Part shown: positions 53,084-62,764 of the stretch, one piece after another
How positions within the stretch are numbered: the first letter of the stretch is position 1
How the letters are laid out: the number at the start of each line of letters is the position of its first letter
From: Chryseobacterium sp. FH1
Lineage (GTDB): Bacteria > Bacteroidota > Bacteroidia > Flavobacteriales > Weeksellaceae
Assembly (NCBI RefSeq): GCF_000735135.1
Contig: NZ_JPLZ01000007.1
Location: 1-64,000 of the forward strand
Reading direction: 5' to 3'
Length of the DNA stretch: 64,000 nucleotides
Notes under the pieces: generated by a model
What the model was told of the DNA's origin: nothing
Database searches by the model: none
The model's input: the letters and a program-made list of their open reading frames with translations, nothing else
Made by a program: the position numbers and the translations under genes

Positions 53084-54157
53084 ATGCTAAATAATCTTAC
53101 GGGTTTGCGATTTTATGCCGCTCTATGGGTATACTTATATCACGCTATTATTTATATTCAAGAATTGGATTGTCTTTTTTTACAAAGAGGTTACATCGGG
53201 GTAGATCTGTTTTTTATTCTGAGTGGTTTTATACTCACTTATGTTTACTTCAAAAGTTTCTTTGAAGAAGATATCACGGGCAAGAAGTACTGGAATTTTA
53301 TTGTAAAGAGATTTGCAAAAATATATCCAATGCATGTAATCAGTTTTATAATTGTTGCAATAATGCTGTATGTTGGTAAATATTTTTTTCATCAGAAAGA
53401 ACTGAAATTATTTCCAGAACTTATCCCATCAATTTTGTTGATGATTCATTCTTGGGGTATTAATGATGATTATAGTTGGAATGTTCCCTCTTGGAGTATC
53501 TCATCGGAATGGTTTGCCTATTTATTTTTATTTGTGCCATTTGCATTCATTTACAAAAAAAACAGAAAAGTATTTATAATGGCAATTCTATTTATAGTTA
53601 TGTTCTTTATTTTTAAATGGGCCAATACCCGAGATTTCAGTCTCGATAATACTGAAAAGCTAACTAACTTTGGATTAGAAAGGTTATTTCTAGAGTTTAT
53701 TCTGGGAATGCTTTTAGGTTACTGTAGATTGAATTTTGATATTTCTAGGAACATTTCATTATTTATATTTTCGTTTAGCATCATTTCATTTCTATTGCTA
53801 CTGTATGGGAATGTAGGTCTCAATGTTGATGCTTATTGTGTTATTCCACTGTGCGGGTTGATTTTCTCTTTGTCCTACCCAACTTATGTTGACTTTTTAT
53901 TTAATCATAAATTATTGATTTATCTAGGAAATATATCATTTAGCTTTTACATCATTCAGTTGATTCCGTTCTTTATACTCAAGATGCCTTTTCGCTGGTT
54001 AGATGCCAAAGATTTACCGCTTTATCCATTGGCAATATTCAAAACTCTCAGCTTAATAGGTTTCAATTTAATTTTGGCAGGAGCATTTTATAAATATTAT
54101 GAAGAACCTAGTAGGAAATTCATTGTAAGAAAATTTTTAATAAGCGGAAGTAAATAA
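53084..54157 (+). CDS. Acyltransferase family 3 membrane protein
   Basis: 357 aa, about 10 TM helices. NNLTGLRFYAALWVYLYHA at the N-terminus, GYIGVDLFFILSGFILTYVY, RFAKIYPMHVISF, and NVPSWSISSEWFAYL match the OafA-like family. It probably O-acetylates a sugar of the locus product. The RBS AAAGGA (53071-53076) supports the start. This gene and the next look more AT-rich than neighbours. Confidence 0.9.
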   Translation: MLNNLTGLRFYAALWVYLYHAIIYIQELDCLFLQRGYIGVDLFFILSGFILTYVYFKSFFEEDITGKKYWNFIVKRFAKIYPMHVISFIIVAIMLYVGKYFFHQKELKLFPELIPSILLMIHSWGINDDYSWNVPSWSISSEWFAYLFLFVPFAFIYKKNRKVFIMAILFIVMFFIFKWANTRDFSLDNTEKLTNFGLERLFLEFILGMLLGYCRLNFDISRNISLFIFSFSIISFLLLLYGNVGLNVDAYCVIPLCGLIFSLSYPTYVDFLFNHKLLIYLGNISFSFYIIQLIPFFILKMPFRWLDAKDLPLYPLAIFKTLSLIGFNLILAGAFYKYYEEPSRKFIVRKFLISGSK

Positions 54158-54175
54158 AACACAAAAACACAACAA

Positions 54176-55843
54176 TTGATGCAAAAAAAAACAAAGGGCT
54201 TTTGGCCCATTATTGCTTATCTATTACTAGCCACGCTTATCTATTATGTACTTAATACTAAATCTCTCATTGGTATAGATGATGCAAATATTTATTTTGT
54301 CTATATGAGAAACCTTGCGAAAGGCTACGGATTTGTATTCAACCAGGGTGGAGAGAAAGTAGAAGGTTTCACATCATTATTGTGGACATTGATTGGAGCT
54401 CTCTTGTTTAAGTTGTCTGAATATTATAACATCTTACTAATAGTATTCAATATCATTCTCATTAGTATTATATTGTTTAGGCTAAGAATTTTTTTTTACC
54501 AGAGATTTCCAACCAATGGGTTTAGCATTTTTCTATTTCTTCTCGCTGTATTATTAGTAATACCAGGATTTATAGAATGGACGATCTTATCATTGCTAGA
54601 GACAGGATTATGGTGTTTTTTGCTAGTTATGCCGGCAATTGACATTTTAGAGTTTAATGCAGAAGACAGGAGCATACATTATTCAAAATTGAGTATTTAT
54701 GTTATATTGATGACAATTTGTCGTCCAGAAGCTATGTTATGGATCCCATTTTTTATAATATTCAACACTTATAAAGAATTCCTGATATCCAGAAATAGCA
54801 AGTTTATTTTTAATAATATCGGTCTTTTACTGGTATTTGCATTTTCTTTATTCTTATTAGTCCAATGGAGGATTAATTATTTTGGATACCCACTTCCTAA
54901 TACCTACTATGCAAAAGTTTCCACAAATATTTCCCATAATTTGTATCTTGGACTTAAATATGTGGGAAGCTTTTTAATTTACAATCCAGTAATTACTGTT
55001 GTTTTGATGGTAGACTTACTCGGCTTTATCTATCTATGCAAAAATGAAAAGTTGAAAATGCTTATTAATAGAAAGAACTTTGATTTTCTATTTCTCTTTA
55101 GTATTTTTTTATTAAGTCTTTTTATTCCGTTTTATACAGGTGGCGATTATTTTGCCAATTATAGATTTATGCAACCTACGATTCCTTTGATTCTAATCTC
55201 GGTTTGCACAACATCATTATTTCAAAAACTAGAATCGAAGAGAATTAATGTCCTTTTTGCGATACCAGTTTTAGTTTTATTCGTCTTTTTTTCTTCATTT
55301 CATAATTATAATATTATTAAAAAGCATGAGTCCAAACTTGCCCACGAGTTTATTGTGGCAAAAGATGAGAGATTCCATTCGAGAGAACTCAATAAGTTGT
55401 TCTCAGTAATAAATGATTTTCCTTCGCAGGGCGTTATGGCGGCAGGTAGTTGTGGTTACGTTTATAATGGAGAAACAATCGATATGCTGGCTCTTAATAA
55501 TTTGAAAATGGCACACTCGCCACAAGAGTACGACGCAAGAGTGATGAAAAATCATGCGGCTTTTCGGAAAAAAGTATTTTTCAAACAAAAGCCAGATTTA
55601 TTTTGGATTGCAGGGGATTTTATCAACAAAAAACAAACGTTCCAAAATGTCAAAACAATTGAAATAGATGATTTTAATAAGATTGTTTTCAAACATATTG
55701 ATGATTTGCCCCAATTCAAAAAAGATTATGTATCGTGTATTATTACCATAAAAGGCTATGATAAATATCTCAGAATTTTTGCCAGCCGTGTGTTTTTAAA
55801 AACTCTTGATTCTCATATATTTCAAATCAAAATTAATCCTTAA
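54176..55843 (+). CDS. GT-C-type glycosyltransferase, polysaccharide locus
   Basis: 555 aa, about 10-12 TM helices in the first 410 residues, then a soluble C-terminal domain. The first periplasmic loop has LIGIDDANIYFVYMRNLAKG and GFVFNQGGEKVEGFTSLLW; the Asp pair and the VFN-x-GE-xVEG-T pattern are typical of a large bacterial GT-C group that includes mycobacterial AftB. It uses a lipid-linked sugar. The soluble domain (MAAGSCGYVYNGETIDMLALN) is paralogous to that of the gene at 57098. Confidence 0.8.
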   Translation: MMQKKTKGFWPIIAYLLLATLIYYVLNTKSLIGIDDANIYFVYMRNLAKGYGFVFNQGGEKVEGFTSLLWTLIGALLFKLSEYYNILLIVFNIILISIILFRLRIFFYQRFPTNGFSIFLFLLAVLLVIPGFIEWTILSLLETGLWCFLLVMPAIDILEFNAEDRSIHYSKLSIYVILMTICRPEAMLWIPFFIIFNTYKEFLISRNSKFIFNNIGLLLVFAFSLFLLVQWRINYFGYPLPNTYYAKVSTNISHNLYLGLKYVGSFLIYNPVITVVLMVDLLGFIYLCKNEKLKMLINRKNFDFLFLFSIFLLSLFIPFYTGGDYFANYRFMQPTIPLILISVCTTSLFQKLESKRINVLFAIPVLVLFVFFSSFHNYNIIKKHESKLAHEFIVAKDERFHSRELNKLFSVINDFPSQGVMAAGSCGYVYNGETIDMLALNNLKMAHSPQEYDARVMKNHAAFRKKVFFKQKPDLFWIAGDFINKKQTFQNVKTIEIDDFNKIVFKHIDDLPQFKKDYVSCIITIKGYDKYLRIFASRVFLKTLDSHIFQIKINP

Positions 55844-55891
55844 ATAATAATGAAGAATTAAGATCATTATAATAAATGCTGAAAATAAAAT

Positions 55892-55899
55892 TATCTTTG
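55892..55899 (+). promoter_or_regulatory. Possible -7 promoter element before the EpsG-like gene
   Basis: TATCTTTG, 31 nt before the ATG at 55930. No matching -33 element. Confidence 0.4.
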
Positions 55900-55929
55900 T
55901 CAAATCTAATTTCTATTTAAAAGAATTTA

Positions 55930-57057
55930 ATGATAGTACTACATCCAGCTTTTACAATTCTTTTTGTAATACTGATCATGTTCAGTTTTCAGGAAGTGTA
56001 TGGCAAAGGAGAAAAAAAATCATCTTTTACAATTTGGCTGGTGGCCATTATTATGATTTTACTTGCAGGAATGCGGGGGAATGTTGGTGCAGATTATCCT
56101 GTTTACAGATCTTTTTACAATTTATATTTTCCCACAATAGATTATTCCGAATTGGTAGATAAGATGCTGATGCGGAAAACAAGTTTGGATATCGAGTGGA
56201 TGTATGTTCTGCTTAATAAATTTGTCTTTTCATTTGGAGGTCCATTTCAGTCTTTTACATTTGTAAGTGCCTGTATCACGGTTGGTATAAAACTTTGGAC
56301 CTTTAGGAAAGACTCAGCTTATCCAGTGTTTTCCGCATTATTATTACTTATTCCAGGATATTTCATTGCAGACAGCGGACACATGAGACAGGCTTTGGGG
56401 ATGTCCGTTTGTATTCTTTCTTATCAATTCATCAAGGAAAGAAAGTTAGTTTGGTTTCTTCTCTGTCTTTACATTGCTTATGGTTTTCACAAGTCAGCGG
56501 TTATTTTTCTTCCCGCCTATTGGCTTGTGTTGATTCCACTGAATGCCAACCGGATTTTCTATGCGATTATCACTTGCGTTATCCTTTCACCATTTCAGGT
56601 TTATAACTTATTTTCAGGGTTTCTAAGCAGTCTAAACCTTCAAGAAGTTTCCAATGGTTATAATGGTTACATCGGCTATGAGGACAAGGCATCAACTTTT
56701 ATGGATGGCACTATGATTCTCAATGCTTTTTTACTGATCATGTATGATAAAGATGCCTGTAAAAGAGTCTGGTATTACGAATATATAAGGAATATTATGG
56801 TTGTCGGGGTTTGTCTGTACTTTATATTCAGAGATAATCCCGTATTTTCTACCAGATTGGTAGGTGTTTATATAGGATTTGGGTCATTGTTGATTCCCAA
56901 TGTTATTTTTGGTATGGAGAAAGTGAACACCAGAAGATTCTGGCATTTCTTTTTTGTGGCCTTTATGATATTTTATTATTTCGTTTTTGCTCAATATCAA
57001 GGTAGAGCGGGAAGATTTACACCTGATACATATATGAACTTCCTGTGGAGTTATTAA
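55930..57057 (+). CDS. EpsG-family polysaccharide protein (Wzy-like)
   Basis: 375 aa, about 10 TM helices. The EpsG signature LAGMRGNVGADYPVYRSFYNLYF lies near residue 50, and SGHMRQALGMSVCILSYQFI near 150 fits the family. EpsG/Wzy proteins polymerise exopolysaccharide units in the membrane, so this is a candidate polymerase for the locus. Confidence 0.82.
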   Translation: MIVLHPAFTILFVILIMFSFQEVYGKGEKKSSFTIWLVAIIMILLAGMRGNVGADYPVYRSFYNLYFPTIDYSELVDKMLMRKTSLDIEWMYVLLNKFVFSFGGPFQSFTFVSACITVGIKLWTFRKDSAYPVFSALLLLIPGYFIADSGHMRQALGMSVCILSYQFIKERKLVWFLLCLYIAYGFHKSAVIFLPAYWLVLIPLNANRIFYAIITCVILSPFQVYNLFSGFLSSLNLQEVSNGYNGYIGYEDKASTFMDGTMILNAFLLIMYDKDACKRVWYYEYIRNIMVVGVCLYFIFRDNPVFSTRLVGVYIGFGSLLIPNVIFGMEKVNTRRFWHFFFVAFMIFYYFVFAQYQGRAGRFTPDTYMNFLWSY

Positions 57058-57097
57058 GATTGATGCTTATGCGCGTTTGAAGATATTTATTTTAAAG

Positions 57098-58654
57098 ATG
57101 AAAAAAAACAAAATACTTTTATTCATATTTCTAATTCTTGCCTTATTGATTTTTTTCAATATCCAGGCGGTGACTGGTTTTGCAGGGCGATATATTTATC
57201 CGCTGGATGATGCTTACATTCACTTGTCTATGGCTAAGAACTTTGCAGAATTCAGTGTTTGGGGAATTACGCAATATGAGTTTTCTTCTACGACTTCCTC
57301 TCCGCTTTTCACATTTTTGTTAGCGATTTTGATTAAGGTTTTTGGAAATTGGGAATATATTCCGTTGGTTGCAAATACGATTGCTGGACTGTTTTTGATT
57401 TGGATTTCTCATAATTATCTGAAGCAGTTTTCAAAATTGACTTACACTGTTTTTCTGGCTTCAATCGTTTTATTAATGCCATTGCATCTGATGATAATGA
57501 CAGGGATGGAGCACGTTTTCCACACCTTGACAATGGTTTTAGTGTTGCTCGCATTCAAAAAATATTTGGAAAATGAAGCGCCGAGAAATTTCTCTAATCT
57601 GGCTTTGCTGGCGATTTTAGCAACAGGTTTCCGTTACGAAAGTTTATTCTTTATCTTTTTTATGTGCGTCTATCTTTTCTTTATCAAGAAAGAATATTTT
57701 CAAAGCATTGCATTGGGATTGTTTGCGATGACGCCGGTTTTGATTTACGGTTGGATTTCTGTCGATCACGGTTCGTTCTTTCTTCCAAATTCTTTGATTC
57801 TAAAAGGAAATACCAATGACGGTGTTGTCGGTTTTCTGACCAGAGTCGCGGGAAATGGTTACCGTGGAATTTCGATTTTAATATTAATACTAATTTTATT
57901 AGTACAGATTTTCATCAAATCAAAAAATCAAATTATTTTCATTGACAAAATTAAAAATAATGCGATTCCAATTGTTGTCTTTTGTGGATTTGCAATTCAT
58001 TTGTTATTTGCCAATTTCGGCTGGCTGATTCGGTATGAAGCGTATTTGGTCGTTGTGATTCTATTTGCAATTGCGCCTTTTGCAGATGATGTTTTTCAAA
58101 AGAAAGTCGGAAATCAAGTTTTGAAATTTACAACGGTAATTTTGTTATTAATTACATTCTCAATGCGATTTGTTCCGATGCTGAAACTTCAATCATTAGC
58201 TTCAAAAAATATTTTCGATCAACAAATTCAGCTCGCAGATTTTCTTCATAAATATTATAGAAATTCCAAAGTGGTAGCGAATGACATTGGTGCTATTACT
58301 TATTTCAACAATATTCATTTGCTTGATACCTACGGACTCGGAAGCATAGAAGTGGCGAAACTTCGAAAAGAAGACCACGGGAAATTTACCGATAACAAAA
58401 AACTTCAGGCATACATTTACAATACTGCGAAGTTGCAGGATTTTGAGGTCGCTTTGGTTTTTGATGAATGGGTGAAAATGCCTGATTATTTTTCGAAAGT
58501 GGGAACATTGACGATTCAGAACAATTATATGGCGGGAGGAACTACGGTTTCTTTCTATTCCATTAAAAAAGAAAATACAGATAAAGTAAGAAATCAATTG
58601 GTTGAGTTTTCTAAAAAGACGCCAAAAGATGTCATCATTAATATTATAAAATAG
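57098..58654 (+). CDS. GT-C-type glycosyltransferase, paralogue of the gene at 54176
   Basis: 518 aa from ATG 57098. About 10 TM helices (up to 370), then a soluble C-terminal domain. First loop YIYPLDDAYIHLSMAKNFAE, followed by FSSTTSSPLFTFLLA, with the same DDA-YI arrangement as the gene at 54176. The C-terminal VVANDIGAITYFNNIHLLDTYGL parallels that paralogue. Lipid-linked sugar transfer is inferred. Next gene is 5 bp downstream. Confidence 0.8.
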   Translation: MKKNKILLFIFLILALLIFFNIQAVTGFAGRYIYPLDDAYIHLSMAKNFAEFSVWGITQYEFSSTTSSPLFTFLLAILIKVFGNWEYIPLVANTIAGLFLIWISHNYLKQFSKLTYTVFLASIVLLMPLHLMIMTGMEHVFHTLTMVLVLLAFKKYLENEAPRNFSNLALLAILATGFRYESLFFIFFMCVYLFFIKKEYFQSIALGLFAMTPVLIYGWISVDHGSFFLPNSLILKGNTNDGVVGFLTRVAGNGYRGISILILILILLVQIFIKSKNQIIFIDKIKNNAIPIVVFCGFAIHLLFANFGWLIRYEAYLVVVILFAIAPFADDVFQKKVGNQVLKFTTVILLLITFSMRFVPMLKLQSLASKNIFDQQIQLADFLHKYYRNSKVVANDIGAITYFNNIHLLDTYGLGSIEVAKLRKEDHGKFTDNKKLQAYIYNTAKLQDFEVALVFDEWVKMPDYFSKVGTLTIQNNYMAGGTTVSFYSIKKENTDKVRNQLVEFSKKTPKDVIINIIK

Positions 58655-58659
58655 AATCA

Positions 58660-59730
58660 ATGAACTTCGAAGATTTTATTATTCCACCAAGAAAAGTCCG
58701 AACCGAGAATTGGCAGATCGGAGACAAGATTACCAACGAAATCAAGGAAGACAGCATTGTGTTGTTGTTTTTGTCCGATTACCGCGGTGCAAACGGCGAT
58801 GCCGACAGTCAGGAATTTACGCAAATCAGAAGAGAATTCTACAAATTGTCTCAACTCGATTTTGATATTCCAATCGTGGATCTGGGTGATTTGGTTTCTG
58901 GGAAGACGCCTCAGGATTCGCATTACATTTTGCAGGAGGTTTTGTCGGCTTGTCACTTCAAACACGCGATTCCTGTCGTGATTGGCGGAAGCAATGACTT
59001 TGCTTTTTCGCTTTTTTCCGCGCTCAGTTTTCATCAGAAAGACATCAATTATACTCAAATCAGCAATGTGGTTTCTCTGAAACAGGATGAAGAAATCCAC
59101 GAGTCAAATTTCCTAAGTAAGATTTTGGGTTCCAAAAATTTCTCGATAAAAAATTACCATCACCTTGGCTATCAGAAACATCTGAATGAATCTGATTCTG
59201 TGAAACTCATCAAGGAAGTTCAGTTCGATATTATCCGATTGGCAGAGATGATGAATTCCACAGAGAAAACTGAACCTTACTTCCGAAAAGCAGATCTTGT
59301 AACCATCAACTGTGATGCTGTCGAAAGTTTCAACGAGGCTTTTTCCATCAATCCGCAAGTGAATGGCCTTAATAAAAGAGAAGTTTGTGCCTATATGAAG
59401 GAAATAGGACTTGGCGAAAAACTGAAGTCGGTCGGGATTTTCAATTATAATATTTACTCTGATTCTCAGCTCAATCACCAACTTCTAGCACAAATGCTTT
59501 GGTATCTGATAGAGGGAATCAATATTCAAAGATCACATCCGAAAGAGAAGTCTTTTGAAACATTTTTTGTTTTGATCAAAGATGAGCAATATGCTTTCAA
59601 ACGTGATGTTTTCAGCAATCTTTGGTATTTTGGCGAGGATGAGAAGATTGACAATTGCATTCCGTGCTCGCGTTCGGATTTTGACGAGGCGAAAAGAGGT
59701 TTTCTAAGTCCGAGATTTACAAGAAATTAA
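58660..59730 (+). CDS. Arginase/formimidoylglutamase-fold protein with degenerate metal sites
   Basis: 356 aa, overall similar to the ureohydrolase (arginase) family. IPVVIGGSNDFAFSLFSALS aligns with the GGxH(S/D) metal motif but has Asn for His; where DAHxD is expected there is ISNVVSLKQDEE; where SxDxDxxDP is expected there is VTINCDAVESFNEAF. Most Mn ligands are therefore missing and it is probably not a normal hydrolase. The gap is 5 bp from the GT-C gene upstream and 3 bp to the GT2 gene downstream. Confidence 0.75.
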   Translation: MNFEDFIIPPRKVRTENWQIGDKITNEIKEDSIVLLFLSDYRGANGDADSQEFTQIRREFYKLSQLDFDIPIVDLGDLVSGKTPQDSHYILQEVLSACHFKHAIPVVIGGSNDFAFSLFSALSFHQKDINYTQISNVVSLKQDEEIHESNFLSKILGSKNFSIKNYHHLGYQKHLNESDSVKLIKEVQFDIIRLAEMMNSTEKTEPYFRKADLVTINCDAVESFNEAFSINPQVNGLNKREVCAYMKEIGLGEKLKSVGIFNYNIYSDSQLNHQLLAQMLWYLIEGINIQRSHPKEKSFETFFVLIKDEQYAFKRDVFSNLWYFGEDEKIDNCIPCSRSDFDEAKRGFLSPRFTRN

Positions 59731-59733
59731 AAT

Positions 59734-60741
59734 ATGAATCCTCAATTTCCTATCAAAGTTTCAATCATCGTTCCCGTTTATAATGTCGAATTATATCTGG
59801 AAAAATGTCTGTTGTCCTTGGTCAATCAAACTTTGAAGGAAATTGAAATTTTGGTCATCAATGACGGAAGTAAGGATAATTCTCAACAAATCATCGAGGA
59901 TTTTCAAATAAAATATCCGAATCGAGTTTTTGGTTTCATCAAAGAAAATGGCGGTCTCAGCGATGCGCGAAATTTCGGAATTGACAGGGCGAAAGGAAAA
60001 TATCTCGGTTTTGTAGATAGCGACGATTACATTTCGGAAACGATGTTTAAAGAGATGTACAGTCTTGCTGAAAAACATCAAGCGGAAATGACGATTTGTA
60101 ATCTTCAAAAAGTCGATGAGGTCGGAAACGTCACTCAAAAGTTGACCCAACTTCCAGGTTTTCCCGAGAAAATTGTTCTTGAAAATCATCTTTCTGTTTT
60201 TTCAGATATTTCCTATTTTGCCTGCAACAAGTTATTTAGGAGAGATTTGTTTAATGAAAAAAGATTCAAAAAAGGAATTCATTTTGAAGATATTGAGTTG
60301 ATTCCACAACTTTTGCTCGAGTGCAATGTTTTAGCTTTTACACCGGATTTTCATTATCAATATTTGGAAAGGCAAGATTCCATCAGCAAAAGTCATACGA
60401 TGAAAGGTCTTGATATTTTAAATGCTGTAGAGACCGTGGAGAAATCATTTCATAAAAGCAGATTTTCAAATCAAAAAGAAGCTCTTAAGAATTTTCAAAT
60501 TCTGGAAGGTATTTACACTTTTCTGGCTTATTTGGCCTTCGTAAAAAAAGATGAGGATTTTTATAAAATGTCTCAAAAATTAGACGATTTTATCGCAAAC
60601 AAAGGCTTGAAAACTAAAGAAATGTTACAATTTAATCGCTTTGGTAAGAATTATCTGTTATCTTTGCCACTGAAAAAAAAATTATATTACCTCTTATACT
60701 TTTTCGGGTTTAAGGGACTTATCCGGAGATTAATAAAATGA
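59734..60741 (+). CDS. Glycosyltransferase family 2
   Basis: 335 aa, cytoplasmic or peripheral. The N-terminal GT-A domain has VSIIVPVYNVELYLEKCLLSL, EILVINDGSKDNS, GGLSDARNFGIDRAKGKYLGFVDSDDYI (DxD motif in SDD). A C-terminal helical extension follows. It adds a sugar to the lipid-linked repeat unit; donor and acceptor are not predictable. Located 30 bp before the WecA-like gene. Confidence 0.93.
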   Translation: MNPQFPIKVSIIVPVYNVELYLEKCLLSLVNQTLKEIEILVINDGSKDNSQQIIEDFQIKYPNRVFGFIKENGGLSDARNFGIDRAKGKYLGFVDSDDYISETMFKEMYSLAEKHQAEMTICNLQKVDEVGNVTQKLTQLPGFPEKIVLENHLSVFSDISYFACNKLFRRDLFNEKRFKKGIHFEDIELIPQLLLECNVLAFTPDFHYQYLERQDSISKSHTMKGLDILNAVETVEKSFHKSRFSNQKEALKNFQILEGIYTFLAYLAFVKKDEDFYKMSQKLDDFIANKGLKTKEMLQFNRFGKNYLLSLPLKKKLYYLLYFFGFKGLIRRLIK

Positions 60742-60771
60742 AATTAAAATCCAGAAAAATTAAAAGCGCCA

Positions 60772-61878
60772 ATGAGTAATTTCGAAATATTTCTAGAAAA
60801 TCACGGAATATCTTTCTTTTATTTCAAGATGATTTTTGGATTTACATTCTCATTTTTGATTACCTATTTGGCAATTCCTACAATTATCAAAATATCACGA
60901 CGTAAAAATCTGATGGATGAGCCAGGAGCCAGAAGTTCTCACCTTCGCAAAATCCCCAATCTTGGTGGTATTGCGGTTTTTTTCTCACTTGGGGTTTGTG
61001 CTCCGATTTTCGCTTACGAACTTTTTGACCGTTACAAATTTCTTTTTGCATCATTGATTATCCTCTTTTTTGTTGGGATAATGGATGATATTATGGTTTT
61101 GCGAGCTTACAAAAAGTTGCTTGCTCAGATTTTGGTTTCCTCGCTGATGGTTATCTGTTCCGATGTTCGAATCACAAGTCTATTCGGGCTTTTCGGTGTT
61201 TATGAGATCAATTATTTTGTAAGTGTCATTTTTAGTATTGCTACATTTATCATTTTAATTAATGCTTTTAATTTGATTGATGGGATCGACGGTTTGGCAG
61301 GCAGTTATACAATCGTTACCAGTGCACTGTTCGGGATTAGTTTTTATCGATTGGGGAGTCTCAATTATCCACTGGTTATCCTTTGCGTCATTCTCATTGC
61401 CGCATCTCTGGGCTTCCTGTTTTATAATCTTTCAAATAAGAGAAGTTCCAAAATTTTCATGGGAGACACAGGATCTATGATTTTAGGTTTTCTACTGTCC
61501 TTTACTGCGATTTCTTTTATAGATATTTTCATTGCAAAAAAGGATGACGTCTTCTATCATTTAGAATCCGCCCCTGTGATCGCAGTAGCCATTTTAATTC
61601 TTCCAATTGTTGATACAATTACAGTGATTATCACTAGGTTATATCACGGGAAATCTGTCTTGTCTCCAGATAAGAACCACATCCATCACAAATTACTGAA
61701 CCTTGATTTGACACATAAACGCTCGACATCTTACATTATCGCCTATTATCTTTTCATAATTATAGTAGCATATTTTTCTCGACATTTGAATGTAAATCTG
61801 TTACTCTCATTGATAATGGTACTGGGTTTTGTGGGAGCTTATTTACCAATATTTCTATTGAGGTTCAAAAAAGATTAA
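60772..61878 (+). CDS. Undecaprenyl-phosphate sugar-1-phosphate transferase (WecA/TagO-like)
   Basis: 368 aa, about 11 TM helices. MraY/WecA family motifs in order: DEPGARSSHLRKIPNLGGIAV, AFNLIDGIDGLAGSYTI, KIFMGDTGSMILGF and DKNHIHHKLLNLDLTHKRS (the HIHH loop typical of WecA-type enzymes). It transfers a sugar-1-phosphate, usually GlcNAc-1-P, to undecaprenyl phosphate, the first committed step of polysaccharide synthesis. Confidence 0.93.
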   Translation: MSNFEIFLENHGISFFYFKMIFGFTFSFLITYLAIPTIIKISRRKNLMDEPGARSSHLRKIPNLGGIAVFFSLGVCAPIFAYELFDRYKFLFASLIILFFVGIMDDIMVLRAYKKLLAQILVSSLMVICSDVRITSLFGLFGVYEINYFVSVIFSIATFIILINAFNLIDGIDGLAGSYTIVTSALFGISFYRLGSLNYPLVILCVILIAASLGFLFYNLSNKRSSKIFMGDTGSMILGFLLSFTAISFIDIFIAKKDDVFYHLESAPVIAVAILILPIVDTITVIITRLYHGKSVLSPDKNHIHHKLLNLDLTHKRSTSYIIAYYLFIIIVAYFSRHLNVNLLLSLIMVLGFVGAYLPIFLLRFKKD

Positions 61879-61886
61879 AATTGTTA

Positions 61887-61894
61887 TATTTTTG
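61887..61894 (+). promoter_or_regulatory. Possible -7 promoter element before the export lipoprotein gene
   Basis: TATTTTTG, 14 nt before the start codon at 61909. It may give the export genes separate control. Confidence 0.4.
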
Positions 61895-61908
61895 CAAAAA
61901 ACAAATTG

Positions 61909-62763
61909 ATGAAAAAACGTTATTCATTTAACATATTATTACTGTTTATCCTAGTAGGCTTATCTTCTTGCATATCGCAAAAAGACATTAGATATTTGCA
62001 GCCAAGCGAAAGTCTTACCATCAATGAAGAAGGTTTGGTTCCTTACAACGTTCCGGAATATAGGATTACAAAGGGCGATATTCTTACTTTGAATGTAGTT
62101 ACAACTCCCAAAGGCGATGCGGCTCAATTTTATTCTTCCCTTAATGCATCATCTACTGGTACAGGCAATGTAGTTGGTAGTGGACAATCAGGTGGAGCCG
62201 GAGGCAGAGGAGGAAATCCAACATTTTACTTCAATGGTTTGAAAGTAGATTCCAACGGCGACGTGAATGTTTTTGGAATAGGCTATGTGAAGGCCGAAGG
62301 TAGAACGCTGGAAGATATGACGAAAGAGATCCAAGAACGGGTAAATGAAAACTTCCTCCAGGGAAAAGCTGAAGCAAGACTTAACTTAGACGGAATACGT
62401 TATTACATATTAGGCGATATGGAATCCGTGGAAATGACAGGTGAAAAAACAGCATATGTGACTCAGCTTAATATTATGCAAGCACTTGCAATCAATGGTG
62501 GACTCAACCGTACAGTGGACAGAAAAAGCATCACCATTCATAGAAAATATCCAGAAGGCATTAAAACGGCAAAACTAGATCTTACCAGAGAAGATGCGAT
62601 GAACTCACCATACTACTGGTTGCAAAACGGAGATATTATTTATTTGAATACCAATGGGAAAAGCATCAATGGATTTGGAAAAGAGCCAGTTCAGACTTTG
62701 ACTACAGGTGTATCTCTCATTACAACAGTAATGTCTATTTATTTAATCATAACGAGATTGTAA
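61909..62763 (+). CDS. Polysaccharide export outer-membrane lipoprotein (Wza-like)
   Basis: 284 aa (ATG at 61909; a TTG three bases earlier is possible). Lipobox LLFILVGLSSC. Poly_export domain about 50-160 (YRITKGDILTLNVVTTPKG; GIGYVKAEGRTLEDMTKEI), then an SLBB domain about 165-245 (YYILGDMESVEMTGEKTAYVTQ, ALAINGGLNRTV). A Gly-rich insert lies at 95-105. A C-terminal hydrophobic helix ends the protein. It forms the channel for capsule/exopolysaccharide. Confidence 0.93.
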   Translation: MKKRYSFNILLLFILVGLSSCISQKDIRYLQPSESLTINEEGLVPYNVPEYRITKGDILTLNVVTTPKGDAAQFYSSLNASSTGTGNVVGSGQSGGAGGRGGNPTFYFNGLKVDSNGDVNVFGIGYVKAEGRTLEDMTKEIQERVNENFLQGKAEARLNLDGIRYYILGDMESVEMTGEKTAYVTQLNIMQALAINGGLNRTVDRKSITIHRKYPEGIKTAKLDLTREDAMNSPYYWLQNGDIIYLNTNGKSINGFGKEPVQTLTTGVSLITTVMSIYLIITRL

Positions 62764-62764
62764 T

